DNA of 64,000 nucleotides from Dactylosporangium vinaceum (GTDB lineage: Bacteria; Actinomycetota; Actinomycetes; Mycobacteriales; Micromonosporaceae). Every line of letters begins with the position of its first letter. Position 1 is the first letter of the stretch. This document shows positions 44,952 to 53,784 of the stretch, in pieces. The notes beneath the pieces were generated by a model. The model saw only the letters and a list, made by a program, of their open reading frames with translations. It was not told the origin of the DNA and did no database searches. The position numbers were made by a program, and so were the translations under genes. Where the stretch lies: positions 4,588,001 to 4,652,000 of the forward strand of contig NZ_CP061913.1 of assembly GCF_019904175.1 (NCBI RefSeq). The letters run 5' to 3'.

Positions 44952-45740
44952 GTGGCGCGCAAGGCGGAGCGGATCGCCGCGGAGCTGCGCCGGCGGATCG
45001 TCGAGGGTGAGCTGCGCCCGGGCCAGGCCCTGCCCGCGGCGAAGGAGCTCATGGCCGAGTGGGGCGGGTCGATGGGCCCGGCGTACCGCGCCCTGACCAT
45101 GCTGCGCCACGACGGCCTCGCCGAGCGGGCACCGGCGGGCCGCGGCCTGGTCGTCGCCGAGCAGGCCGCGACCGCCGCGGAGTCGCCCGGGCCACCACCG
45201 CCGGAGGAGGCCGCGATCCGGGCCGGGCTCGTCCGGGCCGCGATCGCCGTCGCCGACCGGGAGGGCCTGGCCGCCCTCTCGATGCGCCGGGTGGCGATGG
45301 AGTGCGGCCAGCCCAGCGTGTGGCTGCTCACCTACGTCCGGGACCGCGACCGGCTGGTGGCGCTCATGTCGGACTCGGTCTTCGCCGCGCACCCGCCGCC
45401 CGCGCACCCGGCCGGTGACCGGCGAGCCCGGCTGGAGTCGGTGTGCCGGCTGCAGTGGGCGATGTACCGCCGGCACCCCTGGCTCGCCGTCGCCGTCTCC
45501 TTCCACCGGCCGCACGGCACCCCGCACGTGGCGGCCCACACCGACTGGGCCGTCGCGGCCGTGACCGGCGCCGGAAGCGGCGACACCGGCGCGGCGGCGG
45601 CGACCGGCCCGATGATCGCCGCCACCGCCGCGAACTTCGTGCGGGGCAGCGCCCTGAACCTCGCCCCGACCCCGGCCGGCGACGACGCCTTCGAGGCGGG
45701 CCTGCAGCGCCTCCTGGACGGCTTCGCCCTCGACGGCTGA
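44952..45740 (+). CDS. Regulator fusing a GntR winged helix to a TetR-type domain
   Basis: 262 residues. Residues 1-70 form a GntR winged helix (ELRRRIVEGELRPGQALPAAKELMAEWG ... AYRALTMLRHDGL). After a short Pro-rich linker, a TetR-like N-terminal helix-turn-helix follows at ~87-135 (AIRAGLVRAAIAVADREGLAALSMRRVAMECG). The TetR ligand-binding domain fills the rest. So the chain may carry two DNA-binding units. GTG 44952 follows GGAGG. The expected target is the divergent dienelactone-hydrolase-like gene, plus itself. Confidence 0.83.
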   Translation: MARKAERIAAELRRRIVEGELRPGQALPAAKELMAEWGGSMGPAYRALTMLRHDGLAERAPAGRGLVVAEQAATAAESPGPPPPEEAAIRAGLVRAAIAVADREGLAALSMRRVAMECGQPSVWLLTYVRDRDRLVALMSDSVFAAHPPPAHPAGDRRARLESVCRLQWAMYRRHPWLAVAVSFHRPHGTPHVAAHTDWAVAAVTGAGSGDTGAAAATGPMIAATAANFVRGSALNLAPTPAGDDAFEAGLQRLLDGFALDG

Positions 45741-45808
45741 CGGTGCGGGCCCGGCATCCCCCTCCGGAGGCCGGGGCGCCGATGGGGCCGGGCGCGGGCC
45801 AAGGCGCG

Positions 45809-46546
45809 TCAGGGTCGCGCGGCGGGTGCGGTGGCGGTCACCAGCCGGACGGGCGGGTGCATCGACCAGTGCCGGGCCGACGTGTGCACCGCGTCCGCGC
45901 CGCCCTGCCGGAGGGCGTCGGCGTAGCCGGCGGTGCCCTCGAAGTCGAGGATCACCACCCGCCCGCCCGGCCGCACGACGCGCAGCAGCTCGCCGACGGC
46001 GCGGGCCCGCTCGCCGGCCGGCAGGTTGTGGATGGCCAGGCCGGCCAGGGCCAGGTCGAACTCGGCGGCCGGGAATGGCAGGTCACGCATGTCGCCGTCG
46101 AGGACCTCCACCCGGTCGGCGACACCCGCGGCCCGGGCGTTGGCCAGCAGCGCGGCGCGGCCGTTGCCTGACTGGTCCTGGGCCCGCCAGAGGTCCACCC
46201 CGACCAGGTGCCCGCGGGGGACGTGCCGGGCGGCGCGCAGCAGGACCGCCCCGCGGCCCGGGCCGACCTCGAGGACCCGCTCGTCGCCGCGCAGGGCCAG
46301 GCCGTCCAGGGTCCGGTGCCACAGGCGGTGCTTGGCGACCAGGCTGCTGTACACCATCCAGACCGACTGCGTCAGCAACGTCAGCGCGGTCAGGGCCAGC
46401 CCGGCGCTCACCGCCACCGCGGCCGCCCCGCCCCACGCGGCCCGCAGCAGCGCGAACACCGGCCAGGCCAGCACCCCCAGGGCAACGCCGAGCAGGGCCA
46501 GTGTCCGCACGACCCCTGGCGCGTCGATCCCAAACTTCGCACGCAT
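45809..46546 (-). CDS. Membrane-anchored class I SAM methyltransferase
   Basis: 245 residues: two N-terminal transmembrane helices (about 12-35 and 42-62), then a Rossmann methyltransferase with motif I VLEVGPGRGAVLL, motif II GVDLW, and post-motif DLALAGLAIHNLP. The acceptor may be a lipid or membrane-associated molecule, an inference from the anchor. ATG 46546 lies inside a large palindrome shared with the divergent tetR-type gene, so it should be repressed by that regulator. Confidence 0.85.
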   Translation of the reverse strand: MRAKFGIDAPGVVRTLALLGVALGVLAWPVFALLRAAWGGAAAVAVSAGLALTALTLLTQSVWMVYSSLVAKHRLWHRTLDGLALRGDERVLEVGPGRGAVLLRAARHVPRGHLVGVDLWRAQDQSGNGRAALLANARAAGVADRVEVLDGDMRDLPFPAAEFDLALAGLAIHNLPAGERARAVGELLRVVRPGGRVVILDFEGTAGYADALRQGGADAVHTSARHWSMHPPVRLVTATAPAARP

Positions 46547-46587
46547 CTTTACACTGTAAAGGAGCTATCCTTACGGTGTAAAGATGC
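46543..46587. promoter_or_regulatory. Large two-site palindromic operator between methyltransferase and TetR genes
   Basis: The arms 46543-46563 and 46568-46587 are near-perfect reverse complements. Each contains a smaller dyad, TTTACACTGTAAA on the left and TTACGGTGTAAA on the right. It covers the methyltransferase start codon and most of the 54-bp divergent gap, as expected for a TetR-family autorepressor controlling both genes. Confidence 0.85.
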
Positions 46588-46600
46588 AAGGGGGGCAGTG

Positions 46601-47218
46601 ATGCGGGGAGACCTGAGCCGGGCGGCGATCGTGGCGGCCGCACTCGCCCTCGTCGACGAGGCCGGGCTCGACGCCCTGTCGATGCGCCGGCTCGGCCGCG
46701 CCCTCGGCGTCGAGGCGATGGCGCTCTACCACCACTTCCCGAACAAGGTCGCGCTCCTGGACGCGGTGGTCGCCGCGATCACCCCCGAGCCTCCGGAGCC
46801 GACCGGGGACTGGCGGCAGGACCTGACGACCCTCAGCCACCGCTACCGCGAAACGGTGAACGCTCACCCCCGGCTGCTGCCCGTCATGCTGTCCCGGCCG
46901 ACCCGTGGCGCGCGGGCCGCCGCCACCCTCGAGGCCCAGTACGCCGCGCTGCGCCGGGCCGGGCTCGACGGCTCGGCCCTGCTCGACGCGCACCGCACCT
47001 GGGGCAGCTACGTCCTGGGCTACCTCGTCGTCGAGCAGCAGGGCCGCACCGGCCCGCACACCGACGCCGAGTGGCGGCCGGTCGTCAGCGCCGACACGCC
47101 CGTCACCGCCGGGCTCGACCGCTACCAGGGGGCCCGCGACTGGGATGAGCAGTTCGACATCGGCCTGGCCATGCAGCTCGACGCCATCGCCGCGCTCGCC
47201 GCCAGCACCCCGGCGTGA
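46601..47218 (+). CDS. TetR-family repressor (TetR_C class)
   Basis: 205 residues. The N-terminal HTH is AALALVDEAGLDALSMRRLGRALGVEAMALYHHFPNK (seen in parts), typical of the Tet repressor subclass whose ligand domain follows here. GGGGGG lies five bases before ATG 46601. The large palindrome upstream points to tight autoregulation and control of the divergent membrane methyltransferase. Tet-class repressors often respond to small drug-like ligands. Confidence 0.9.
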   Translation: MRGDLSRAAIVAAALALVDEAGLDALSMRRLGRALGVEAMALYHHFPNKVALLDAVVAAITPEPPEPTGDWRQDLTTLSHRYRETVNAHPRLLPVMLSRPTRGARAAATLEAQYAALRRAGLDGSALLDAHRTWGSYVLGYLVVEQQGRTGPHTDAEWRPVVSADTPVTAGLDRYQGARDWDEQFDIGLAMQLDAIAALAASTPA

Positions 47219-47288
47219 CCCGCACCGGCGTGACCTCGCCGCGCGGCCTGCCCGGTCCCGGAGGCCGGCGCCGGTAGGGTCGGGCGGC

Positions 47289-48020
47289 ATGAAGCTGCGC
47301 GAAGAGGACGTCACGATCGCGGCGGACGGCTACGACATCCGGGCGCGGGTCGTCGCGCCGGTCGGGGCCGGGCCGTGGCCGGGGCTGCTGCTGTACACCG
47401 ACATCTTTCAGCTCACCGAGTCGACGCTGCGCACCGCGCGGCGGCTGGCGGCGGCCGGGTTCCTGGTGTGCGCGCCGGAGATCTACCCGCGCGGCGAGCT
47501 GGCCGGGGTGGCGCTCGAGTTCGACGACGCCGGGAAGGCGGCCGGGCTGGGCGCGGCGAGCGCGACGACGACCGCCGAGTTCGACGCCGACCGGGCCGCG
47601 GTCCTGGACCACCTGGCCGGGCGCGACGACGTCGGCATGCTCCACGCGGCCGGCTTCTGCATCGGCGGGCACCTCGCGTTCCGGGCCGCGCTCGACCCGC
47701 GGGTCGCGGCGACCGTGTGCTTCTACCCGACCGGGCTGCACGACGGGAAGCTCGGCGCCGACGACCCCGGCTCCCTCGCCGCGGCCGACCGCATCCGCGG
47801 TCGCCTGATGGTGATCTTCGGCGCGCAGGACCCGCACGTGCCGGCGCCGGCACGGGTGCGCATCCTCGACGCCCTGTACGCGGCCGGCCACGACGACCTG
47901 GAGCTGCACATCTACGCCCAGGGCGAGCACGCGTTCATGCGCGACATCGGCGGCCGCTACGACCCGGCCCTGACCGACCTGGGCCTGGCCGAGGCGGTGT
48001 CATTCCTGCGCGGGCGCTGA
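47289..48020 (+). CDS. Dienelactone hydrolase family protein
   Basis: 243 residues with the classic Cys nucleophile in HAAGFCIGGHLAFRAAL, Asp in GAQDPHVP and His in YAQGEHAFMRD. It hydrolyses lactones or esters in aromatic or related catabolism; the precise substrate is not evident. It lies 70 bp after the TetR gene on the same strand and may share its promoter. ATG 47289 gives the normal family length. Confidence 0.88.
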   Translation: MKLREEDVTIAADGYDIRARVVAPVGAGPWPGLLLYTDIFQLTESTLRTARRLAAAGFLVCAPEIYPRGELAGVALEFDDAGKAAGLGAASATTTAEFDADRAAVLDHLAGRDDVGMLHAAGFCIGGHLAFRAALDPRVAATVCFYPTGLHDGKLGADDPGSLAAADRIRGRLMVIFGAQDPHVPAPARVRILDALYAAGHDDLELHIYAQGEHAFMRDIGGRYDPALTDLGLAEAVSFLRGR

Positions 48021-48066
48021 GGGCGGCGTGATCCGCACGATCGTCGGGCCACCGACGAGGACCTGG

Positions 48067-48873
48067 CTAGCGGCTGGTGTGGACGGCGGTGGCGTAGGAC
48101 ACGGCGAGTCCGAGCGAGGCCAGCAGGGCGAGTTTCGCGGTTGCCGGGGCTGCGACGTGGTGCAGGGCGATGGCGGTGAGGATCAGGATCGGCGCGTGCA
48201 GGAGGTATGCGTGGTATGCGGCCCGGTCGGCCGCGGCGAGGGCGGTTCGTGGCCGGTCGGCGGTGTGGCGCTGGAAGAGGGCGAGCGTGCCGATTGACGC
48301 ACCGGTGGCGATGACGCCTTCTGCGGCGCTGAGGGCGGCGGACTGCCAGTGGGCGCCGCCGAGGAACGGGTCGGTGCCGCCGGTGGGTGCGGTAACGGCG
48401 ATGACGGCGGTGAGGGCGGCCGCGGCTGTGCCGGCGGCGGCGAGTGCGGCGTTGGCGAGGTGGCGCGGGATCGGGTCGGCCAGCCAGCCGCGACGTCCGG
48501 CGGCGATGCCGAGGCAGAACAGTGCGGCGCATTGGGGCCACTACCATAGGTGCAGGTTGGCGGGTTGGGCGGAGTCGACCGGGAAGGCGAGCCGCACGAT
48601 GAAGCTGCCGGCGGCGATGAGGATGGCCGCGGTGAGGAGGTGCCGGCGTCGCATCGGCGCGGGCGGTGCCGGCGGTGGTTGACGCCGTCCGGTGAGCGTG
48701 GCTGCGGCGGCGGAGAAGATGAGCAGGACCGCGACGAACCATAGGGGTCCGTTGTCGTAGGGCGGTCGCTGGTGGGTCAGGATCTCCCGGAAGGTGCGGT
48801 TGCCGCCGTCGCTGCGTTCGAGGAGCCAGATCAGGGCCGGCCAGACGCCCGCACCGCGGACCACGAACATCAC
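48067..48873 (-). pseudogene. Acyltransferase-3 family gene broken by an amber codon and 5' truncation
   Basis: The minus-strand frame reads PLWFVAVLLIFSAAAA, then FIVRLAFPVDSAQPANLHLW and stops at TAG 48541-48543. Directly after the stop the same frame continues WPQCAALFCLGIAAGRRGWL, DPFLGGAHWQSAALSAAEG and AYHAYLLHAPILIL to a second stop at 48067-48069. That is intact acyltransferase-3 sequence. Homologues read LHLWQWPQC here, so one C-to-T change (CAG to TAG) explains the break. The N-terminal third is missing, cut off at the neighbouring TfoX-like gene. Confidence 0.8.
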
Positions 48874-49214
48874 AGGCCCGGCCTGGCCGGCAGCGTGCGG
48901 GCGTAGCGGACACCCCGCGCGACCCAGGCAGCGAGCCGTCGCCTGGTGCCCAGGCCCGACGGATCGACGCGCAGCCAGCCGTCCATCGGCCGGCCGCGCA
49001 TCTCGAACGGCGCCGTCTCGACCCGGCGCAGCAGCCTCGCCGTATCGGCCGGGTCGACGCGGACCAGCAGGCCGCCATGGCCGCTGGCGCTCACCGCCAG
49101 GTTACCGTTGACGAGAAAGGCCAGCCCGCCGAACATCCGCCGCTCGGTCAGCCCGGACTCATGCTGCACGACCTGCCGGATACGGCCGGCAAGCTCCTCG
49201 TCGTATGCCACCAC
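48870..49214 (-). CDS. TfoX N-terminal-domain protein
   Basis: 114 residues consisting of the TfoX/Sxy N-terminal domain: VVQHESGLTERRMFGGLAFLVNGNLAVSA followed by LLVRVDP and APFEMRGRPMDGWLRV, the usual family order. The C-terminal TfoX domain is absent, as in most actinobacterial members. Role unknown; not evidence of competence. GTG 49214 is the start by family length. Confidence 0.87.
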   Translation of the reverse strand: MVAYDEELAGRIRQVVQHESGLTERRMFGGLAFLVNGNLAVSASGHGGLLVRVDPADTARLLRRVETAPFEMRGRPMDGWLRVDPSGLGTRRRLAAWVARGVRYARTLPARPGL

Positions 49215-49220
49215 GGCTGC

Positions 49221-49601
49221 TCAGACCGACCCGGAGGTTCGCTCGCGGGCCTGTTGAAAGGGCACACGATCGAAGATGAACCGGCTGTAGGTGATCTTCC
49301 CGTCCTCGACCGTCACCGACTCGGCGGCCGGCCCGCTCGCCACGGCGACGGTGGCGGTGTCGTACACGACAACGGCCGTCCGCTCGTCGCCGAACGCGGC
49401 GATCACCGTCGCGCCGAGCAGCATCTGCACGAAGGGGGCCATGAACGCGCGGTACGCCACAGCCCCCTCGATCCGGCCCGCCGGCGCGTCACACACCACG
49501 TTCCCGGCGACGTAGGACATCGCCCGGTCGAGGTCCTTGCCGGTCCACGCCTCGTGGTACGCCAGTGCGATCCGCAAGGCGGCGCCCATCTGCTCGGTCA
49601 T
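49221..49601 (-). CDS. SnoaL/NTF2-like protein
   Basis: 126 residues of NTF2-like fold, starting ALRIALAYHEAWTGKDLDRAMSYVAGNVVCDAPAG with later FMAPFVQML and TYSRFIFDRVPF. ATG 49601 is preferred over the adjacent GTG because AGGAG is seven bases before it. It is divergent from an ECF sigma factor that itself ends in a SnoaL-like domain, so the two likely share a signal. Sits six bases upstream of the TfoX-domain gene. Confidence 0.82.
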   Translation of the reverse strand: MTEQMGAALRIALAYHEAWTGKDLDRAMSYVAGNVVCDAPAGRIEGAVAYRAFMAPFVQMLLGATVIAAFGDERTAVVVYDTATVAVASGPAAESVTVEDGKITYSRFIFDRVPFQQARERTSGSV

Positions 49602-49697
49602 CACTGCTCTCCTGTCAACTCGGCTTCACATGACCCCGGTCACCTGTTGCGACACCGTGGCCGGTCCGATCGGAACGGCAACTGGCAGGATGCCGTG

Positions 49698-50711
49698 GTG
49701 ACCCGTACCACACTCGATCGCGCCCGGGCCGGTGACGCGGACGCGTTCGGAGAGCTGATCGAGCCGTACCGTCGCGAGCTGCTGCTGCACTGCTACCGCA
49801 TCCTCGGCTCACTCACGGACGCCGAGGACGTGCTGCAGGAGGCCATGATCGCGGCGTGGCGCGGGCTCGGCGGGTTTGCGGGCCGGGCTTCGATCCGCGG
49901 CTGGCTCTACCGGATCGCCACCAATCAGTGCCTCAACACGCTCCGCGCGCACAGGCGTCGGATCCCGACCGAGCCCACACCGCCGTTCCAGCCGCCGCCG
50001 CCGAGCCGCCGCGGCGAGATCCCCTGGCTGCAGCCGTACCCGGACACGCTGCTCGACCAGACGCCTGACACAGCACCGGGCCCCGCGGCCCGATACCAGA
50101 TGCGGGAAGCGGTCGAACTCGCATTCGTGACCGCGCTGCAGCGCATGCCGCCTCGCCAAGCATCCACGCTCGTCCTGCGCGACGTGCTCGGATTTTCAGC
50201 AGCCGAGGTCGCAGCCATGCTCGCCACGACGCCGACCGCGGTCAAAGGCACCCTCCAGCGCGCCCGCGCCGCACTGCAAGCGCATCGCGGCACCGGCCGG
50301 CCCGCACCGGCACCGGGCTCTGCGACCGAACACGAGTTGGTCCGAAGCTTCGCCGACGCATTCGTCGCCGCCGACCTCGACCGCCTGCTCGGCCTCCTCA
50401 CGGACGACGCGTGGCTGAGCATGCCGCCGGCCACACACGAGTACCACGGCCGGCCGGCGATCGCCGAGTTCCTGCGAGCGAGCTGGGCCTACCGAGACAC
50501 CCGGCAGCTGCACCTGATACCCGCCCGCGCCAACACCCAACCCGCGCTCGCCGTCTACGCCACCGGCCCCGACGGCGGAGCCGCCCACCCGGCCGGGCTC
50601 GCCGTCCTCACCCTTGCCGGCCACCGGATCAGCGCGATCACCCGCTTCCACACCGATCACCTGCTGCCCCGCTTCGGCCTGCCGGACATCCTCGCAGGAC
50701 CGGGGCACTGA
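49698..50711 (+). CDS. ECF sigma factor with C-terminal SnoaL-like extension
   Basis: 337 residues. Region 2 (LLHCYRILGSLTDAEDVLQEAMIAAWRG, residues ~33-60) and region 4 (ALQRMPPRQASTLVLRDVLGFSAAEVAAML, ~135-170) are both present. A ~130-residue SnoaL-like tail (FADAFVAADLDRLLGLLTDDAWLSMPP) follows, as in ECF groups of the SigG/SigJ type that lack a separate anti-sigma factor. The tail is thought to control activity. GTG 49698 follows AGGA. The divergent SnoaL gene is a plausible target. Confidence 0.9.
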   Translation: MTRTTLDRARAGDADAFGELIEPYRRELLLHCYRILGSLTDAEDVLQEAMIAAWRGLGGFAGRASIRGWLYRIATNQCLNTLRAHRRRIPTEPTPPFQPPPPSRRGEIPWLQPYPDTLLDQTPDTAPGPAARYQMREAVELAFVTALQRMPPRQASTLVLRDVLGFSAAEVAAMLATTPTAVKGTLQRARAALQAHRGTGRPAPAPGSATEHELVRSFADAFVAADLDRLLGLLTDDAWLSMPPATHEYHGRPAIAEFLRASWAYRDTRQLHLIPARANTQPALAVYATGPDGGAAHPAGLAVLTLAGHRISAITRFHTDHLLPRFGLPDILAGPGH

Positions 50712-50817
50712 CCCGAACCGCCCCGGCGGCCGAGCAACTGCACGCGAGCCCGCCGGGACCGCCGCCGGCTGCCGCCCTGCAGCGGTCCGGCCCGGCCCCG
50801 GACAGTACGTTGCACTG

Positions 50818-51393
50818 GTGCACATCCCCACCGACGACGAGATCCGCGCCCTGCACGAGCGGCTGGCCCCGAACCCGGCCGCGTTCGACCTCGTGTACAC
50901 CCACTGCCGGATCGTGGCCCGGATCGCCGCCCGGATACCGGCCCCGGACGCGGACCCCGCGCTCGTGCGCGCCGGCTGCCTCCTGCACGACGTCGGCGTC
51001 TACCGCCTCGCACCCGGGGAGGCGTACATCCGCCACGGCCTGCTCGGCCATGAGATCCTCGCCGGGCTCGGCTTTGCCGACACCGTGGCCCGGTTCTGCT
51101 CCCACCACACCGGCGTGGGCCTGCGCCGCGCCGATATCGCGGCCCAGGCGCTGCCGCTGCCGCCCGGCGACTATCTGGCCGAGACCCCCGAAGAGCGCCT
51201 CGTCATGTACGCCGACAAGTTCCACAGCAAGTCGAGCCCGCCGCGCTTCCTGACCGCCGCCGCCTACACGGCCGTCGCCGCGCGCTTCGGCGAGCACCAG
51301 GCCGCGGCGTTCAAGGTCATGGTCGCGCACTACGGCGAGCCGGACCTGGCCCCGCTCGCCGACGAGTACGGCCACCTGATCGTCCCGGCCTGA
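50818..51393 (+). CDS. HD-domain phosphohydrolase-like protein
   Basis: 191 residues. The HD metal motif is GCLLHDVGVY with earlier His in YTHCRIV and later CSHHTGVGL, giving the metal-binding set H...HD...H. Family members hydrolyse nucleotides or other phosphate esters. GTG 50818 has no clear ribosome site; a TACGTT about ten bases upstream would allow a leaderless transcript. Confidence 0.82.
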   Translation: MHIPTDDEIRALHERLAPNPAAFDLVYTHCRIVARIAARIPAPDADPALVRAGCLLHDVGVYRLAPGEAYIRHGLLGHEILAGLGFADTVARFCSHHTGVGLRRADIAAQALPLPPGDYLAETPEERLVMYADKFHSKSSPPRFLTAAAYTAVAARFGEHQAAAFKVMVAHYGEPDLAPLADEYGHLIVPA

Positions 51394-51517
51394 CGGCACC
51401 GCGCGGCCATCCGGAGCGATCGTGTGACGCGCGCCGCCGCCCGGCCCGGCCGGACGGCCGATGGTCGCTGACTGCACGGCTGGAACAGTCCGGGTCGCGC
51501 GCGGCTAGCGTGCTGGC

Positions 51518-52087
51518 ATGATTCCGTCCAAGGACGACGTGCGCCTGCCGGGACTGGCCATGGGCGTCGACGAGGTCTACTCCGTGCTGAACCGCCAGCC
51601 GGACCGGGCCGGGCCGTTCCTGATCATCGGCCGGGCCTGCGGCCTCGCCCTGGACACCGCGTTCGCCGTCGACAACGGCAGCCAGGCGCTGACGTGGCCG
51701 CCGCACGGCCATCGCCACCAGCTCTGGTACCTCGGCCCGACAGGCGTCGTCGGCGAGGTGAGCGTGGTCTCGGCGGCCAACGGGCTGGCCCTCGACGCAA
51801 CGTCCGCGATCTCCGGCGACATCCATCCGGTGCTGTGGGAGCCCAACGGCGAGCCCTGGCAGCGCTGGTACCTGCAGGAGGCGCCGGACGGCGCCGGCTA
51901 CCTCATCCAGTCGGCCCACAACCGCCGCTACCTGACCCTGAACGACGAGGCCGAACCCCGCTGGAGCCCCTGGTTCGAGGACCGGCACGGACGCCAGGCG
52001 CAGCAGTGGCTTGTGGCGCTGCCGCACGGGCCGGTGTCGCGGCCGGAGCTCCCGGCGAGCCACGTTCCGGGCCCGGTGCTGTTCTAG
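51518..52087 (+). CDS. Beta-trefoil (ricin-B-like) lectin-fold protein
   Basis: 189 residues with three spaced Q-x-W elements, HQLWYLGP, WQRWYLQE and QQWLVALP, marking the three lobes of a ricin-type beta-trefoil. GLALD occurs twice at matching positions. No signal peptide, so it is probably cytosolic. Carbohydrate binding is possible; no catalytic domain attached. Confidence 0.78.
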   Translation: MIPSKDDVRLPGLAMGVDEVYSVLNRQPDRAGPFLIIGRACGLALDTAFAVDNGSQALTWPPHGHRHQLWYLGPTGVVGEVSVVSAANGLALDATSAISGDIHPVLWEPNGEPWQRWYLQEAPDGAGYLIQSAHNRRYLTLNDEAEPRWSPWFEDRHGRQAQQWLVALPHGPVSRPELPASHVPGPVLF

Positions 52088-52169
52088 CGCCGGCGAGGTG
52101 GCGGGTCGCGGCCGACGAGGGCGGTTCGGATGACAGGGTCCTGGCCTGCGGGGTTCTAGGCTCGCGGTC

Positions 52170-52577
52170 GTGAGCGATCTGGCTGTGTGCCTGAGCAGGA
52201 GCTGTACCACCGGCTGGCTCGACTGGATCCACGGCGAGCTCTGGCTGGCGCAGGACCGGCTGATCCGGCGGCGGCTGGGGCTCGGGGCGACGGTGCGCAA
52301 CGAATACGGGCCGACGGTCGTGGCGCCGCTGCCCTCCGCGCCCGCGGCGTCGTTCGACGACGAGGCTCTGCTGGCCGGGCACCCCACCAACCGGGTCATC
52401 CGGTTCGACGAGGTGGCCGCGGCCGACCTCGTGCGGGGATTGACGTGCGGGGCGCTGCGGGTGCAGATGCGTGACGGGCGGCGGCACAAGCTCCTGTGGC
52501 TCAACCGTGACCCGGCGGGGCACTTCCTGGCCGGGGCGCTGCCGGTCGCGCTCGGCGGGCGCGTCCGGGTCGGCTGA
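52170..52577 (+). CDS. Conserved-looking small soluble protein, unknown function
   Basis: 135 residues. N-terminal half TTGWLDWIHGELWL and C-terminal LRVQMRDGRRHKLLWL suggest a small beta-rich domain (PH-like possible). No membrane span. GTG 52170 chosen; it follows the lectin-fold gene after 82 bp. Not recognised. Confidence 0.65.
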   Translation: MSDLAVCLSRSCTTGWLDWIHGELWLAQDRLIRRRLGLGATVRNEYGPTVVAPLPSAPAASFDDEALLAGHPTNRVIRFDEVAAADLVRGLTCGALRVQMRDGRRHKLLWLNRDPAGHFLAGALPVALGGRVRVG

Positions 52578-52705
52578 GATCCGGGGGGCAGCCCCCGTAT
52601 GCGTCCGGGGGATTGTCGGATGGTCCGCGCCCGGCGCTTCGCGGAGGCTGAGGTGGCGTGCCGGCCGGTAGCGGACCGGTCGGCGGTCCCGGTCTGGAGC
52701 CTCCG

Positions 52706-53731
52706 ATGTCCGTGCTCACAAGGATAGGTCTCGCGGTGCGTACGTGGCATCGGCCACTGCTCGTCCACGCCACCCTCATGTTCGCCCTGGCCGCCTTCGC
52801 CGCCGTGGCGGTGTTCGCCGACGACCGGCGGCTGCTCGGTGAGCCGGTCTGGGCCAAGCCGATGAAGTTCGGCGTCGCGATGGGCGTCTACAGCCTGACC
52901 CTCGCGTGGCTGCTGCCCCGGCTCACGAAGGGCCGGCGGACCGGCTGGTGGTTCGGCACCCTGTTCGCCGTCGCCGGGGTCCTCGACGTCGGCGCGGTCG
53001 CGTGGGCCGCCGCGCACGGGACGTTCAGCCACTTCAACCGCAACACCGACGACGTGGCCAGGACCGTGCAGACGATCTTCTCCTTCGGGATCATGCCGCT
53101 GCTGGTGGCCACGCTGGTGATCGCGATCCTGCTGCTCGTGCAGCGCACCGGCGACGCGGCCCTCACCCGGGCGCTGCGGGCCGGGCTCGGGCTGGCCTTC
53201 GCGAGCATGGTGGTGGCGCTGTGGCTCAGCACCGCCTCCGGCAAGCAGCCGCGCACCGAGGTCGACGCGAACGGGACAGTGGTGTCGCTGGGCGGCGCGC
53301 ACGGCATCGGCGACCCGGACGGGCACGGCATGGCCCTCACGAACTGGAGCACGACGGGCGGCGACCTGCGGGTGCCGCACTTCGTCGGCCTGCACGCGAT
53401 CCAGGTCCTGCTGGCCGTCACCGCGGCCCTGAGCCTCCTCGCGAAGCGCGGCGACCGGGCGTGGCTGCGCGGCGAGCGGGCCCGGGCGCGGCTTGTCGGT
53501 GCGGCCGCGGCCGGCTACGCCGGGGTGTTCGCGGTGCTCAGCTGGCAGGCGTGGCGCGGGCAGTCGGTGCTGCACCCCGACACCGCGACGCTCGCCGCGT
53601 TCGCCGCGGTCGCGGTCCTCACGGTGCTGGGCGCGGCCGTCGCCGTCGGCCGGCCGCCGTCGGCGCGGCCCGGGCCCGCAGCGCACCGGACCGGCCGTCC
53701 CGGCCTCGCCCAGACCGGCCCCGGCCGGTAG
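52706..53731 (+). CDS. Polytopic membrane protein, unknown function
   Basis: 341 residues with about eight hydrophobic segments. Conserved-looking loops include EPVWAKPMKFGVAMG and HGTFSHFNRNTDD, the latter with His and Asp that may bind a ligand, and the DLRVPHFVGLHAIQ turn near the C-terminal third. The domain is known as an uncharacterised actinobacterial membrane family; no enzyme motif is evident. ATG 52706 follows GGAG. Confidence 0.78.
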   Translation: MSVLTRIGLAVRTWHRPLLVHATLMFALAAFAAVAVFADDRRLLGEPVWAKPMKFGVAMGVYSLTLAWLLPRLTKGRRTGWWFGTLFAVAGVLDVGAVAWAAAHGTFSHFNRNTDDVARTVQTIFSFGIMPLLVATLVIAILLLVQRTGDAALTRALRAGLGLAFASMVVALWLSTASGKQPRTEVDANGTVVSLGGAHGIGDPDGHGMALTNWSTTGGDLRVPHFVGLHAIQVLLAVTAALSLLAKRGDRAWLRGERARARLVGAAAAGYAGVFAVLSWQAWRGQSVLHPDTATLAAFAAVAVLTVLGAAVAVGRPPSARPGPAAHRTGRPGLAQTGPGR

Positions 53732-53784
53732 CGGCGCTGCCCTCGTGGTGCGGGCGGCCCGCCACGGCGAGCGGCGGCCATCGC

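Noticed and set aside
45741-45808. Terminator hairpin between convergent regulator and methyltransferase genes
   Set aside because: Only 6-bp arms around a self-complementary centre were found; too weak to call.
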